Shown one piece after another: positions 22,955 to 31,307 of a DNA stretch of 34,396 nucleotides (the stretch's first letter is position 1; each line of letters opens with the position of its first letter). Location: NCBI GenBank assembly GCA_025054575.1, contig JANWZN010000015.1, positions 1 to 34,396 of the forward strand, written 5' to 3'. The translations under genes and the position numbers were made by a program. Under the pieces are notes generated by a model. That model saw nothing but the letters and a program-made list of their open reading frames with translations. It was not told the origin of the DNA and did no database searches. The stretch is from Geminicoccaceae bacterium (GTDB taxonomy: Bacteria > Pseudomonadota > Alphaproteobacteria > Geminicoccales > Geminicoccaceae).

Positions 22955-23731
22955 TCAGCCCAGCCGTTCGACGAACGGTCGGATCGCGACGTTCGCCCGC
23001 TCGAGCGCCGCCCGGATCGCGCGCGCCATGGCGACCGCAGCGGGATTGTCGCCGTGCACGCAGATCGTGTCGATCCGCGCCGGGATCTTCTTGCCCGACT
23101 GGCTCGTGATCGCCTGCTCCTCGAGCATGCGCAGGATCCGGCGGGCGGCCTCCTCGGCATCGTGCAGCACCGCCCCGGGCAGCTTGCGCGAGACCAGCAT
23201 GCCGCGATCGTCGTAGGCGCGATCGGCGAAGACCTCGCGCGCGACCCGCAAGCCCTTGCGCTCGCCCGCCCGCTCGAGGGCACTTCCCGGCATCGCCACG
23301 AGCACGAGCTCGCGCCCGCACAGCGCGGTCGCCTCGGCCACCGCGAGGGCGAGCCCGTCGTCCTCGGCTGCCATGTTGCCGAGCGAGCCGTGCGGCTTGA
23401 CGTGGGTGACACGATGCCCGACCGCCGCCGCCACCGCCTGCAGCGCCCCGATCTGGTAGACGCACTGGCGCATGATGTCCTGCGGCCGCTCGCCCTGGAT
23501 CGGCCGTCGCCCGAAGCCCCAGAGGTCGAGGAAGGAGGGATGCGCGCCGACCGCCACCCCGTTGGCCTTGGCGAGCCGGCAGGTCTCCCACATCACGAGC
23601 GGATCGCCGGCATGGAAGCCGCAAGCGACGTTGGCCGAGCTCACGATGCCGAGCATCGCCTCGTCCTCGCCCATCTTCCAGGCACCGAAGCTCTCGCCGA
23701 GATCGCTGTTGAGATCGACCGTCGTCTGCAT
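22955..23731 (-). CDS. pxpA: 5-oxoprolinase (ATP-hydrolysing) subunit A
   Basis: A 258-residue LamB/YcsF-family protein. With PxpB and PxpC it opens 5-oxoproline (pyroglutamate) to glutamate at the cost of ATP, removing a toxic by-product of glutamine and peptide breakdown. Family landmarks are the N-terminal DLNSDLGESFG, the VACGFHAGDP loop, VAVGAHPSFLD, HVKPHGSL and ICVHGDNP near the C-terminus. The length is normal. The ATG at 23731 is the natural family start. Unlike the common pxpBCA or pxpBAC order, it is on the opposite strand, and it diverges from pxpBC with 104 bp between starts, so one control region may serve both directions. Confidence 0.95.
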   Translation of the reverse strand: MQTTVDLNSDLGESFGAWKMGEDEAMLGIVSSANVACGFHAGDPLVMWETCRLAKANGVAVGAHPSFLDLWGFGRRPIQGERPQDIMRQCVYQIGALQAVAAAVGHRVTHVKPHGSLGNMAAEDDGLALAVAEATALCGRELVLVAMPGSALERAGERKGLRVAREVFADRAYDDRGMLVSRKLPGAVLHDAEEAARRILRMLEEQAITSQSGKKIPARIDTICVHGDNPAAVAMARAIRAALERANVAIRPFVERLG

Positions 23732-23835
23732 CGCGCCGCTCCCCGTCCGCTGCCGCGGCGAGCCTAGACCCTCTCGCCCGCGCGGCAACAGCGGGCGAGG
23801 CTGACGACCGGCGCGGGCCGCGCTAGCTCTCTTCC

Positions 23836-24576
23836 ATGAGCGAGAGCCTGCGCGAGCCCTTCCGACCGCGGATCGTCCCGGTCGGCGATGGCGCGATCCT
23901 GATCGAGCTCGGCGAGACCATCGACCCCGCGATCAACGCTTTGGTGCTGGCGCTCGACGCGCGTATCCGGGCGATGGCGCTCGAGGGCGTGGTCGAGCTC
24001 GTGCCCACCTACCGCTCGCTGCTCGTCCACTACGATCCCGAGCGGGTCGATGGCCGGGCCCTGCTCGCGCGCCTTTCGTCCCTCGATCTCGACCATCCCG
24101 GCAGCCCGCCCGAGGGCCGGCTCTGGACCGTGCCTGTCGCCTATGGCGGCCCGTTCGGGATCGATCTCGAGGCGGTCGCCGCCCGCCACGGTCTGAGTGC
24201 GGAGGACGTGGTCCGGCTGCACACGGCCCCGACCTACCGGGTCTACATGGTGGGCTTCGTTCCGGGCTTCACCTATCTGGGCGGGCTGGATCCGCGGCTG
24301 CACACCCCCCGTCTCGACGATCCGCGGCCGCGCACACCCGCCGGCAGCGTCTCGATCGGCGGCATCCAGGCCGGCATCGCCTCGCTCGAGATCCCCTCGG
24401 GCTGGCATCTGCTCGGCCGCACGCCGGTGCGCACCTTCGACCCGGAGCGCACGCCCCCCTTGCTTCTCGAGCCGGGCGACCGCGTCCGCTTCGTGCCGAT
24501 CGATCCGGCGACCTTCGCCGAGCTCGACCGCCGAGCTGCCGCGCACGACCCGCTGATCGCCCCGGAGCCCGCGTGA
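23836..24576 (+). CDS. pxpB: 5-oxoprolinase subunit B (KipI-like)
   Basis: A 246-residue PxpB/KipI-family protein, the cyclophilin-like subunit that pairs with PxpC. The conserved block GFVPGFTYLGGLDPRLHTPR is followed by RTPAGSVSIGGIQAGI and PSGWHLLGRTP, all typical. The N-terminal region (about 1-90) is the KipI N-domain. The ATG at 23836 has only a weak upstream site (CTAGCTCTCTTCC); no better in-frame start exists. The stop overlaps the GTG start of pxpC by four bases (GTGA). The original KipI label (sporulation kinase inhibitor) comes from Bacillus; with pxpA and pxpC beside it, the 5-oxoprolinase role is the right reading here. Confidence 0.95.
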   Translation: MSESLREPFRPRIVPVGDGAILIELGETIDPAINALVLALDARIRAMALEGVVELVPTYRSLLVHYDPERVDGRALLARLSSLDLDHPGSPPEGRLWTVPVAYGGPFGIDLEAVAARHGLSAEDVVRLHTAPTYRVYMVGFVPGFTYLGGLDPRLHTPRLDDPRPRTPAGSVSIGGIQAGIASLEIPSGWHLLGRTPVRTFDPERTPPLLLEPGDRVRFVPIDPATFAELDRRAAAHDPLIAPEPA

Positions 24577-25607
24577 GCGACCCCGTCCCCGCCCTCTTCG
24601 TCGAGCGCTGCGGCCCGCTCGTCACGGTCCAGGACGCGGGCCGCTTCGGCTATCAGCGCTTCGGCGTGACCCCGGCGGGGCCGATGGATCCCTGGGCCTT
24701 TCGGCTCGCCAACCGCCTGCTCGGGCAGAGCGAGCGCGAGGCCGGGCTCGAGCTCGGCCCGGGCGGCCTCGTGCTCCGGGTCGAGGCCGAGCGCGTTCGG
24801 CTCGCCTTCGCCGGTGCGGAGCGTCCGATCGAGCTCGACGGGCGGCCGCTTCCCTGGTGGTCGGTCACGAACCTGGTCCGCGGCCAACGGCTCGCGATCG
24901 GGCCCGCCCGCGGTGCGGTCTGGTCCTATCTCGCGATCGCAGGCGGGCTCGCCCTCCCGCCGGTCATGGGCAGCCGGGCGACGCATACTCTGACCCGGCT
25001 CGGCGGGCTCGAGGGGCGACCCTTGCGCGCGGGCGATCGCCTGCCGCTCGCCGATCCCCTCGCCGGAGCGGACATGCCCGAGCTCGTCCTGGCCGAGCCG
25101 CCCTTCCCGCCCGCGGGCCCGATCCGGGTGCTGCTCGGACCCCAGGAAGCCTGGTTCGGCCCGGCCGCGATCGCGACCTTCCTCGATGCGGCCTGGCGGA
25201 TCTCTGCGCGCAGCGATCGCATGGGCTATCGCCTCGAAGGACCGCGCATCGAGCACGCCCGCTCGCCCAACATCGTCTCCGACGGGATCGTCATGGGTTC
25301 CGTCCAGGTCCCGGGCTCGGGCCAGCCGATCGTGCTCGTGGCCGATCGCCAGAGCACCGGCGGCTATCCCAAGATCGCCACCGTGATCGGTGCCGACATC
25401 GGCCGCTTGGCCCAGGTCCCGGCCGGCGGCACGGTCCGCTTCCGCGCGGTCGGGTTCGAGGAAGCGCTGGCCGCCCGGGCCGAGGCGCGGGCCCGGCTCG
25501 AGGCCACGCCCTCCCGCCTCGTCCCCCTCGCGAGCGGCGGGCGGCTCGATGCCGGCTTCCTGCTCTCGGTCAATCTCGTGAGCGGGGTGACGGCGGGCGA
25601 GCCCTGA
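24573..25607 (+). CDS. pxpC: 5-oxoprolinase subunit C (KipA-like, biotin-dependent carboxyltransferase fold)
   Basis: A 344-residue PxpC/KipA protein. It has a fold related to urea-amidolyase and carboxyltransferase domains and completes the PxpABC enzyme. Landmarks are GPLVTVQDAGRFGYQRFGV and AGPMDPWAFRLANRLLG near the N-terminus, the central SDRMGYRLEGP, and VADRQSTGGYPKIATV toward the C-terminus. The GTG at 24573 overlaps the pxpB stop, so the two are translationally coupled. It is followed by a strong hairpin (25641-25670) before the next gene. Length and motifs are complete. Confidence 0.95.
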   Translation: MSDPVPALFVERCGPLVTVQDAGRFGYQRFGVTPAGPMDPWAFRLANRLLGQSEREAGLELGPGGLVLRVEAERVRLAFAGAERPIELDGRPLPWWSVTNLVRGQRLAIGPARGAVWSYLAIAGGLALPPVMGSRATHTLTRLGGLEGRPLRAGDRLPLADPLAGADMPELVLAEPPFPPAGPIRVLLGPQEAWFGPAAIATFLDAAWRISARSDRMGYRLEGPRIEHARSPNIVSDGIVMGSVQVPGSGQPIVLVADRQSTGGYPKIATVIGADIGRLAQVPAGGTVRFRAVGFEEALAARAEARARLEATPSRLVPLASGGRLDAGFLLSVNLVSGVTAGEP

Positions 25608-25640
25608 ATCCCGACGGGCGCGCTCTGCGCTGCGACCTCT

Positions 25641-25670
25641 GCCGAGCGCTCGGGCTTGCCGAGCCTCGGC
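25641..25670. repeat. Long hairpin between pxpC and the hydroxyacid dehydrogenase
   Basis: A 12 bp stem made of GCCGAG and GCTCGG on the left (a single C bulge at 25647) pairs with CCGAGC and CTCGGC on the right around a GCTTG loop. It starts 33 bp after the pxpC stop and ends 40 bp before the next ATG. No T-run follows on the plus strand, so it may act as a processing or stability element, a leaky terminator or a leader structure. Confidence 0.5.
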
Positions 25671-25710
25671 GCGGCGGGCAAAGCTGCCGGGCCCCGGGCG
25701 GAGGGAGGGG

Positions 25711-26640
25711 ATGAGGGTCGTCCTGCAGACAACCTGGAACACGACGGCGGCCTGGCGCGCCGAGCTCCTGCGCCAGGCCCCCGACCTCGACGTCCGGGTC
25801 TGGCCCGAGATCGGCGATCCGGCCGAGATCGACGCGGTCCTGTGCTGGCAACCGCCCCCCGACCTCTTCGCCGGCATGCGCAACTTGCGCCTGATCCAGA
25901 TCCTGGGGGCCGGGGTCGACGGCCTGTTGCGCGCGCATCCGCGGCTGCCGCCGGTACCGGTGGCGCGGCTCGTCGATCCGGTCATGTCGCAGCGGATGGC
26001 GGAGTACTGCCTCTACGCCACGCTCCGCTTCCACCGCCAGTTCGACCTCTACGAGCGCCAGCTCGCCCAGGCAAAATGGGAGCGGCATCAGCACCCCGAT
26101 CCGGCCGAGATCGGGGTCGGGGTGATGGGCCTCGGCGCGATCGGCAGCGCCGTCGTCCGGCTGTTGCGCCAGCTCGGCTACAATGTCGCGGCCTGGACCC
26201 GCTCGCCGCATCCCGAGGCCGAGGTCCCGGTCTTCGTGGGCGAGGAGGGCCTGCCCGCCTTCTTGGCCCGCACCCGGATCCTCATCTGCCTGCTGCCGCT
26301 CACGCCCGAGACCGCGAGCATCCTCGACCGCCGGCTGTTCGAGCAGCTCCCGCGCGGCAGCTGGCTCGTCAACGCCGCCCGCGGCGAGCATCTGGTCGTG
26401 CCGCATCTGCTGGCGGCGCTCGAGACCGGCCGGCTCGAAGGCGCCATGCTCGACGTCTTCGCCCACGAGCCTTTGCCCAAGAGCTCGCCCCTCTGGCGCC
26501 ATCCCAAGGTGTTCGTGACCCCGCACGCGGCCGGCATCACCAACCCGCGCACCGCCACCGCCGTGATCGTGGCCCAACTCCGACGCCTAGAGCGCGGCGA
26601 GCCGCTCGCGCATCTGGTCGATCCGGCGCGCGGCTACTGA
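25711..26640 (+). CDS. D-isomer-specific 2-hydroxyacid dehydrogenase (GhrA-like)
   Basis: A 309-residue NAD(P)-dependent 2-hydroxyacid dehydrogenase that should reduce glyoxylate, hydroxypyruvate or a related 2-keto acid. The nucleotide loop is GVMGLGAIGSAV (G140-G145). The catalytic triad is R224 (NAARGEH), E253 (FAHEPLP) and H272 (TPHAAG). The A-H-E-P form and the LIQILGAGVDGLL segment place it with the glyoxylate/hydroxypyruvate reductase A group. The ATG at 25711 follows a very strong purine-rich site, GGAGGGAGGGG. It is 103 bp after pxpC on the same strand, across a stable hairpin. The true substrate is not determined by the sequence. Confidence 0.9.
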   Translation: MRVVLQTTWNTTAAWRAELLRQAPDLDVRVWPEIGDPAEIDAVLCWQPPPDLFAGMRNLRLIQILGAGVDGLLRAHPRLPPVPVARLVDPVMSQRMAEYCLYATLRFHRQFDLYERQLAQAKWERHQHPDPAEIGVGVMGLGAIGSAVVRLLRQLGYNVAAWTRSPHPEAEVPVFVGEEGLPAFLARTRILICLLPLTPETASILDRRLFEQLPRGSWLVNAARGEHLVVPHLLAALETGRLEGAMLDVFAHEPLPKSSPLWRHPKVFVTPHAAGITNPRTATAVIVAQLRRLERGEPLAHLVDPARGY

Positions 26641-26723
26641 AGCGGGCCCACCCCGCGCGCGCGGCCCTTCTCCCGCCCGGGCATCGGCGCTAGGCGAGCC
26701 GGCGGGGAGGGGAGGCCCGGGCC

Positions 26724-27884
26724 ATGGCGCGCTTCGATCTGATCCTGCGGGGCGGGCGGATCCTCGATCCCGGCACCGGCCGCGACGAGATCGCCGACAT
26801 CGCCTTCGCGGACGGCAAGGTCGCGGCGATCGGTGCGGAGGCCACCGCCGGCCGGGCCCCGATCGAACGCCGGATCGACGGCTGCGTCCTCACCCCGGGC
26901 CACATCGACTTCCACGCCCACGTCTATTGGGGCGGCACCTCGCTCGGGATCGACGCGGACGCCCTCGCGCGCCGCTCCGGCACCACCACCTGGCTCGACG
27001 TCGGCTCGGCGGGCCCCGGCAATTTCGCGGGGTTCCGCAAGCACGTGATCGAGCGATCGGAGACCCGGATCCTGGCCTTTCTCCACATCTCCTTCGCCGG
27101 CATCTTCGGCTTCGCGCACGAGGTGATGGTGGGCGAATCGGGTGATCTGCGGCTGTTGAGCCCCGAGGCCTGCGCCCGCGTCGCCCGTGCCCACCCCGAT
27201 CTCGTCAAGGGCATCAAGGTCCGCGTGGGTGCCAACACCTCCGGTGCCAATGGTCTGGCACCGCTTCATTTGGCGATCGAGGCGGCCGACCGCGCCGGGC
27301 TTCCGGTCATGTGCCACATCGACCGGCCGCCGCCGCGCTATGTCGACGTCCTCGAGGTGCTGCGGCCGGGCGACATCCTGACTCACTGCTTCAAGCCGTT
27401 CCCCAACGCACCCTGCTGGGCCGACGGCCGCGTGCGCGAGCAAGTCTGGAAGGCGCGCGAGAAGGGTGTCGTCTTCGACATCGCCCACGGCAAAGGCTCG
27501 TTCTCCTTCGCGACCGCACGCGCCATGCTCGCAGCCGGCTTCTTGCCCGACGTGATCAGCTCGGACGTCCACACGCTCTGCATCGACGGGCCGGCCTTCG
27601 ACAATCTCGTGACGATGTCGAAGTTCCTCTGCTTGGGCATGCCGCTCGTCGAGATCGTCCGCGCGGTCACCGCCACCCCGGCCCGGCTCCTCGGCCGACC
27701 CGACCTCGCCGATCTGCGCATCGGCTCGACCGGCGATGCCACCGTCGTGCGGATCGTCGAGGGCGAGTTCGTCTACGAGGACGTGGTCGGCGAGCGGATG
27801 GTCGGCGATCGACGGCTCGTCGTCGACAGCATCGTGCTGGCCGGTCGGCTCTGGCACGCGGCCGAGCCCGGCAGCGCGGCGTGA
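26724..27884 (+). CDS. Metal-dependent amidohydrolase / deacetylase
   Basis: A 386-residue TIM-barrel amidohydrolase. The metal site shows H64 and H66 (DFHAHV), the probable carboxylated lysine K165 (VKGIKVRVG), H198 (MCHID), H221 (ILTHCF) and the aspartate in SSDVHTL. This matches the 'amidohydrolase/deacetylase family metallohydrolase' group, often mislabelled dihydroorotase; plausible activities are cleavage of an N-acyl amino acid or a cyclic amide. The ATG at 26724 is preceded by GGGGAGGGGAGG (26704-26715). That ribosome site is flanked by two copies of the palindrome GCCCGGGC (26675-26682 and 26715-26722). It follows the hydroxyacid dehydrogenase by 83 bp and converges on the TolC gene 10 bp away. 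An amide-hydrolysing role would suit its 5-oxoprolinase neighbours, but that is inference. Confidence 0.88.
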   Translation: MARFDLILRGGRILDPGTGRDEIADIAFADGKVAAIGAEATAGRAPIERRIDGCVLTPGHIDFHAHVYWGGTSLGIDADALARRSGTTTWLDVGSAGPGNFAGFRKHVIERSETRILAFLHISFAGIFGFAHEVMVGESGDLRLLSPEACARVARAHPDLVKGIKVRVGANTSGANGLAPLHLAIEAADRAGLPVMCHIDRPPPRYVDVLEVLRPGDILTHCFKPFPNAPCWADGRVREQVWKAREKGVVFDIAHGKGSFSFATARAMLAAGFLPDVISSDVHTLCIDGPAFDNLVTMSKFLCLGMPLVEIVRAVTATPARLLGRPDLADLRIGSTGDATVVRIVEGEFVYEDVVGERMVGDRRLVVDSIVLAGRLWHAAEPGSAA

Positions 27885-27894
27885 GCCGCGCGGG

Positions 27895-29298
27895 CTATTT
27901 GGCGGCGGGCGCGCGGCGCTCGAGGACCGGCGTCGGCTCGATCGACAGGCCGAACAGCCGGTCGCGTGTCACCCGGTAGTTCCGCTCGGCGTCGTAGCGC
28001 TCGACCTTGAGGCTCAAGCCCTCGACCGTGAGCTCGCCGACCGCGGCCTTGAGCTGGAAGCTCGCGAGGATCTCCTCGCGTTCGGCGCGCACCAGGTTGA
28101 CGCGCGAGCTGAACAGTTCCTGCTCGGCATCGAGCACGTCGAGCACGGTGCGAGCGCCGACCAGGTTCTCCTCCTGCACGCCCTGCAGCGCGATGTCGTT
28201 GGCCCGGACCTCGGCGCGCAAGGCCTGGATCGCGGCGGTCGCGGCCAACAGCCGGTCCCAGGCGGCGGCGACGTTCTGCTGGACCGTGCGATGCGCCGCC
28301 TCGAGGTCGTTGCGCCGCTGTTCGACGGTCTGCCGGGCCGCGCGCACCCGGGCGTACTCGGCACCCCCCTGATAGAGCGGGATCGTGACCGTCACACCGA
28401 GCGTCGCCGCCCGCGACCAGCTCAAGGTCGCCTGCGGCTCCTCCTGTCGCTCCGCGCGCGCGACCAGATCGACCGACGGCAAGAGGCTCGAGAAGCTCAC
28501 GTCGACGTCGTCGCGCGCGGCCGCGAGCGCGAAGGTGCCGGCGATCACCTGCGGATTGTTGGCGGCCATCGCCCTGGCCTCGGCCAGGCTCTTGGGCAGG
28601 GCGGTAAGGCGCGCGGGCCTGGCGAGCCGACCCGGCTCCTTGCCCACCACCCGCTGATAGAACGCGACCGAGCCCGCGAGGTTGGCCTTGGCCGCCTCGA
28701 CATCGGCACGCGCCCGCGACAGCCTGGCCTCGGCCTGGGCGACGTCCGTCCGCGCCACCTCGCCGACCTGGAAGCGGTCGCGCGTCGCTTGCAGCTGTCG
28801 GCGCAGGCGCTGCTCGTTGTTGAGCGCGAGGTCGAGCACGGCGCGATCGCGCCAGACGGCGGTGTAGGCGTCGATGCCGTCGAGCAGCACCCGCTGCTCC
28901 AGCGCCAAGAGATTGGCGCGCTCGGCCCGGACCAGGTTCTCGGCCCGGCTGGTGGCGGCGGTGGTAGCACCACCGGCGTAGAGGTTCTGCCGCGCCTGGA
29001 TGCCGATCCGCCGGCCGGTCCGGTCGATGTCCTGCTGCAACCCGGTGACCGAGGACTTGGCCTGGCCCGACACGCCCTCGATCCCGGCATCGGCGGTGAT
29101 CGTCGGTCGCCAGCCGGCGGTCGCCTGCGGTACCAGTTCGTCGACCGCGCGCAGCCGCGCCCGGCCGGCGGCGAGTTCGGGATTGCCGACGTAGATCTCG
29201 ACCAGGGCCTCTTCGAGCGTCTCGGCGCGACTCGACCATGGCGCGGCCAAAAGCGCCGCCACCAGGAGCCCGCTCAGGGCCGTCGCCAACCGCCGCAC
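27895..29298 (-). CDS. tolC: TolC-family outer-membrane efflux channel
   Basis: A 467-residue outer-membrane channel for type I secretion or drug efflux. A Sec signal peptide occupies residues 1-25 (basic MRRLAT, hydrophobic [12 protein letters not shown], cleavage after SSRA). Two homologous OEP repeats follow, each with long coiled-coil helices (for example [23 protein letters not shown]) and beta-barrel strands ([17 protein letters not shown] and [17 protein letters not shown]). The [22 protein letters not shown] segment is characteristic. The GTG at 29298 is chosen because it yields a perfect signal peptide and follows GGGAGAGG; a longer GTG start at 29355 would bury it behind an Arg/Pro-rich leader. 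No inner-membrane pump or adaptor gene is nearby. It diverges from dinB. Confidence 0.93.
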   Translation of the reverse strand: MRRLATALSGLLVAALLAAPWSSRAETLEEALVEIYVGNPELAAGRARLRAVDELVPQATAGWRPTITADAGIEGVSGQAKSSVTGLQQDIDRTGRRIGIQARQNLYAGGATTAATSRAENLVRAERANLLALEQRVLLDGIDAYTAVWRDRAVLDLALNNEQRLRRQLQATRDRFQVGEVARTDVAQAEARLSRARADVEAAKANLAGSVAFYQRVVGKEPGRLARPARLTALPKSLAEARAMAANNPQVIAGTFALAAARDDVDVSFSSLLPSVDLVARAERQEEPQATLSWSRAATLGVTVTIPLYQGGAEYARVRAARQTVEQRRNDLEAAHRTVQQNVAAAWDRLLAATAAIQALRAEVRANDIALQGVQEENLVGARTVLDVLDAEQELFSSRVNLVRAEREEILASFQLKAAVGELTVEGLSLKVERYDAERNYRVTRDRLFGLSIEPTPVLERRAPAAK

Positions 29299-29486
29299 CC
29301 GCCCTCTCCCCCGAGCCGCCCGAGGGGGCCCGGCCCTCGGGAACGCCGAACCCACCGGAGCCTAGGCTAGTGTCTACAGGTTCTTCCGGGCAAGCCTGCA
29401 AGCGTCGTGGAAGCCAGGAATGGCGGCGAGCCCTTGCCGGGCGTGGGATCGCGGCCACAATGCTCGCTCGACAGTCGAGGTCGGCC

Positions 29487-30569
29487 GTGTCGCGCAAGAT
29501 CGTCCATGTCGACATGGACGCCTTCTACGCCGCGATCGAGCAGCGCGACGATCCGCGGCTGCGCGGGCGGCCGGTCGCGGTCGGCGGCTCGGGACCGCGC
29601 GCGGTCGTCGCGACCGCGAGCTACGAAGCGCGCGCCTTCGGCATCCGCTCGGCCATGCCGATGGCACGAGCGCGCCTGCTGTGTCCCGATCTCGTCGTGG
29701 TGCCGCCGCGCTTCGAGACCTATCGCGCGGAGAGCCGACGCATCCGCGCCATTCTCCGCCGCTGGTCGAGCCTGGTGGAGCCGCTCTCCCTCGACGAAGC
29801 CTATCTCGACGTCACCGAGCCCTTGCCGGGGCCGATGCCCGCGCTCTAGGTGGCCCGCCTCCTCAAGCTCGAGATCCGGGCCGCCACCGGCTTGACCGCC
29901 TCGGCCGGCGTCTCGTGCAACAAGCTCTTGGCCAAGCTCGCATCGGGCCACGCCAAGCCCGACGGGCTCACGCTCGTCCGACCGCAAGAGGCGCGAAACT
30001 TCATGGCAGCACTCCCGGTCGAGGCGATCCACGGCATCGGGCCCAAGAGCGCCGCGCGGTTGCACCGGCTCGGCATCGCCACCGGTGCCGACCTGCAACA
30101 GCGCGATCCGGCCGAACTCGTCGCCACGTTCGGGCGGATCGGGCTTCTCTGGTGGAACCTCGCCCACGGCCGCGACGACCGCCCGGTCGAGCCCGACCGG
30201 CCCCGCCGCTCGCTCGGGATCGAAACGACCTTCGCGCGCGATCTCGTGGGCCCGGCCGCGCTCGAGGCCGCGCTGCGCCCACTCGCCCACGAACTCGATC
30301 GGCGGGCGCATCGGGCAGGCTTCCGCGCCCGCACCCTCGTGCTCAAGATCAAGCACGCCGATTTCCGGCTCGCGACCCGCTCGCTCACGCTCGCCCGGCC
30401 GCCCGAGGGGCCGAGCGAGCTCTTTGCCCTCGCTCGCCGGCTGTTGCACATCCCTGCCCCGCCCGCGGGGCCGGTCCGCCTGCTCGGCCTTTCTTTGTGC
30501 CTGCCGAACCGGGTGGAGGATCCGCGCCAGCTGCCGCTCGAGCTCGCCGAGCCCCGTGATCAGGGGTAG
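29487..30569 (+). pseudogene. dinB: DNA polymerase IV (dinB), split by an in-frame amber codon
   Basis: A full-length Y-family translesion polymerase frame (360 codons, against 351 residues in E. coli) interrupted only by TAG at 29847-29849, codon 121. The first part carries the catalytic acids D9 ([10 protein letters not shown]) and D103-E104 ([10 protein letters not shown]). The second resumes in the same frame with the rest of the palm (LTASAGVSCNKLLAKLASGHAKPDG), the HhH region (IHGIGPKSAARL), the little finger and a clamp-binding-like QLPLEL near the end. There is no frameshift, and codon use stays normal after the stop, so the lesion is recent, a sequencing error, or tolerated. A GTG directly follows the TAG and could restart translation. 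The GTG start at 29487 has GAGG upstream; ATG 29460 is an alternative. The 3' end overlaps the convergent gene by 10 bp. Confidence 0.85.
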
Positions 30570-31297
30570 TCGCAGACCCGCAGCGTCACCTCGAGCATCC
30601 CGCGCCGCTCGCCGGCCCTGGCCGCGAAGCGGTACTCGCGCCGCTCGAGCACGAGGGTCTCCTCGAACGGCAAGACCCGGCTCGCGAGCCGCGGCTCCTG
30701 GCCTGCGAGCCGGATCACGAGCTGGACCGGTTGCGCCGGATCGAACCAGGCCTCGGTCCGACCGGTCGGGCTCTTGGCCGCGACCCCGCGTGCCGCGACC
30801 GTGAACCGGCCGCCGCCGAAGCTGCGGCTGCCGCTTTCGCGCATGGGCGTGATCGCGACCGGAAGGCTCTTGACCTCGCTCTCGGGGTCGCAGACCGGCT
30901 CGCGCGGCAGCGCCAGGATCGCGCGTGCCAACCGGTCGACCGGCACCCCTTCGCGCAGCCGCGCCTCGAGCAGCGGCAGAAGCGGCTCGAGCTCGGGTCG
31001 ACGCACCGGCTCGGCCGGAGCCGCCGCTTGCCGCTGGGTCGCGAGCCGCGCGAACCGTTCCTCGACCGCAGCCGCCCGCGCCACCGCTTCGCGGCTCGCC
31101 GCGCGCGCCGCCTCGAGGTCGGCCACGAGCCGCTCGCGCTCGCTCGCCGATTGCGCCACGCCCACCAGATAGGCGGCACCGAGGCTGAAGAGGAACAGGA
31201 CGAGCCCGCTCAGAAGAGCGAGGCCGATCGCCACGGCCCGCTGGCGGCGGCGCCGGGCGGTGAGGCCGAGCGCGCCGACCGTGCGCGCCGGGGTCAC
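30560..31297 (-). CDS. Bitopic membrane protein with coiled coil, unknown function
   Basis: A 245-residue protein of no family I recognise. A basic cytoplasmic start (TARRRRQR) precedes one membrane helix (about 21-48, AVAIGLALLSGLVLFLFSLGAAYLVGV). Next come an Ala/Glu/Arg-rich coiled coil (about 50-92) and a probable periplasmic beta-rich domain. Two cysteines (C136 in EPVCDPE and C242 in RVCDYP near the C-terminus) could form a disulfide across that domain. The GTG at 31297 starts 10 bp after the ppsR stop, so the gene is probably read from the ppsR transcript. It converges with and overlaps the end of dinB by 10 bp. The membrane helix and coiled coil make the frame credible. Confidence 0.7.
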   Translation of the reverse strand: MTPARTVGALGLTARRRRQRAVAIGLALLSGLVLFLFSLGAAYLVGVAQSASERERLVADLEAARAASREAVARAAAVEERFARLATQRQAAAPAEPVRRPELEPLLPLLEARLREGVPVDRLARAILALPREPVCDPESEVKSLPVAITPMRESGSRSFGGGRFTVAARGVAAKSPTGRTEAWFDPAQPVQLVIRLAGQEPRLASRVLPFEETLVLERREYRFAARAGERRGMLEVTLRVCDYP

Positions 31298-31307
31298 GGG
31301 CTCGTCG

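Noticed and set aside
29299-29486. SOS (LexA) box upstream of dinB
   Set aside because: One GTTC is present near 29380 but there is no second GTTC at the required seven-base spacing.
29847-29849. Pyrrolysine or other programmed recoding at the dinB amber codon
   Set aside because: No supporting element or tRNA is visible, and Pol IV has no known recoded residue there; mutation or sequence error is simpler.
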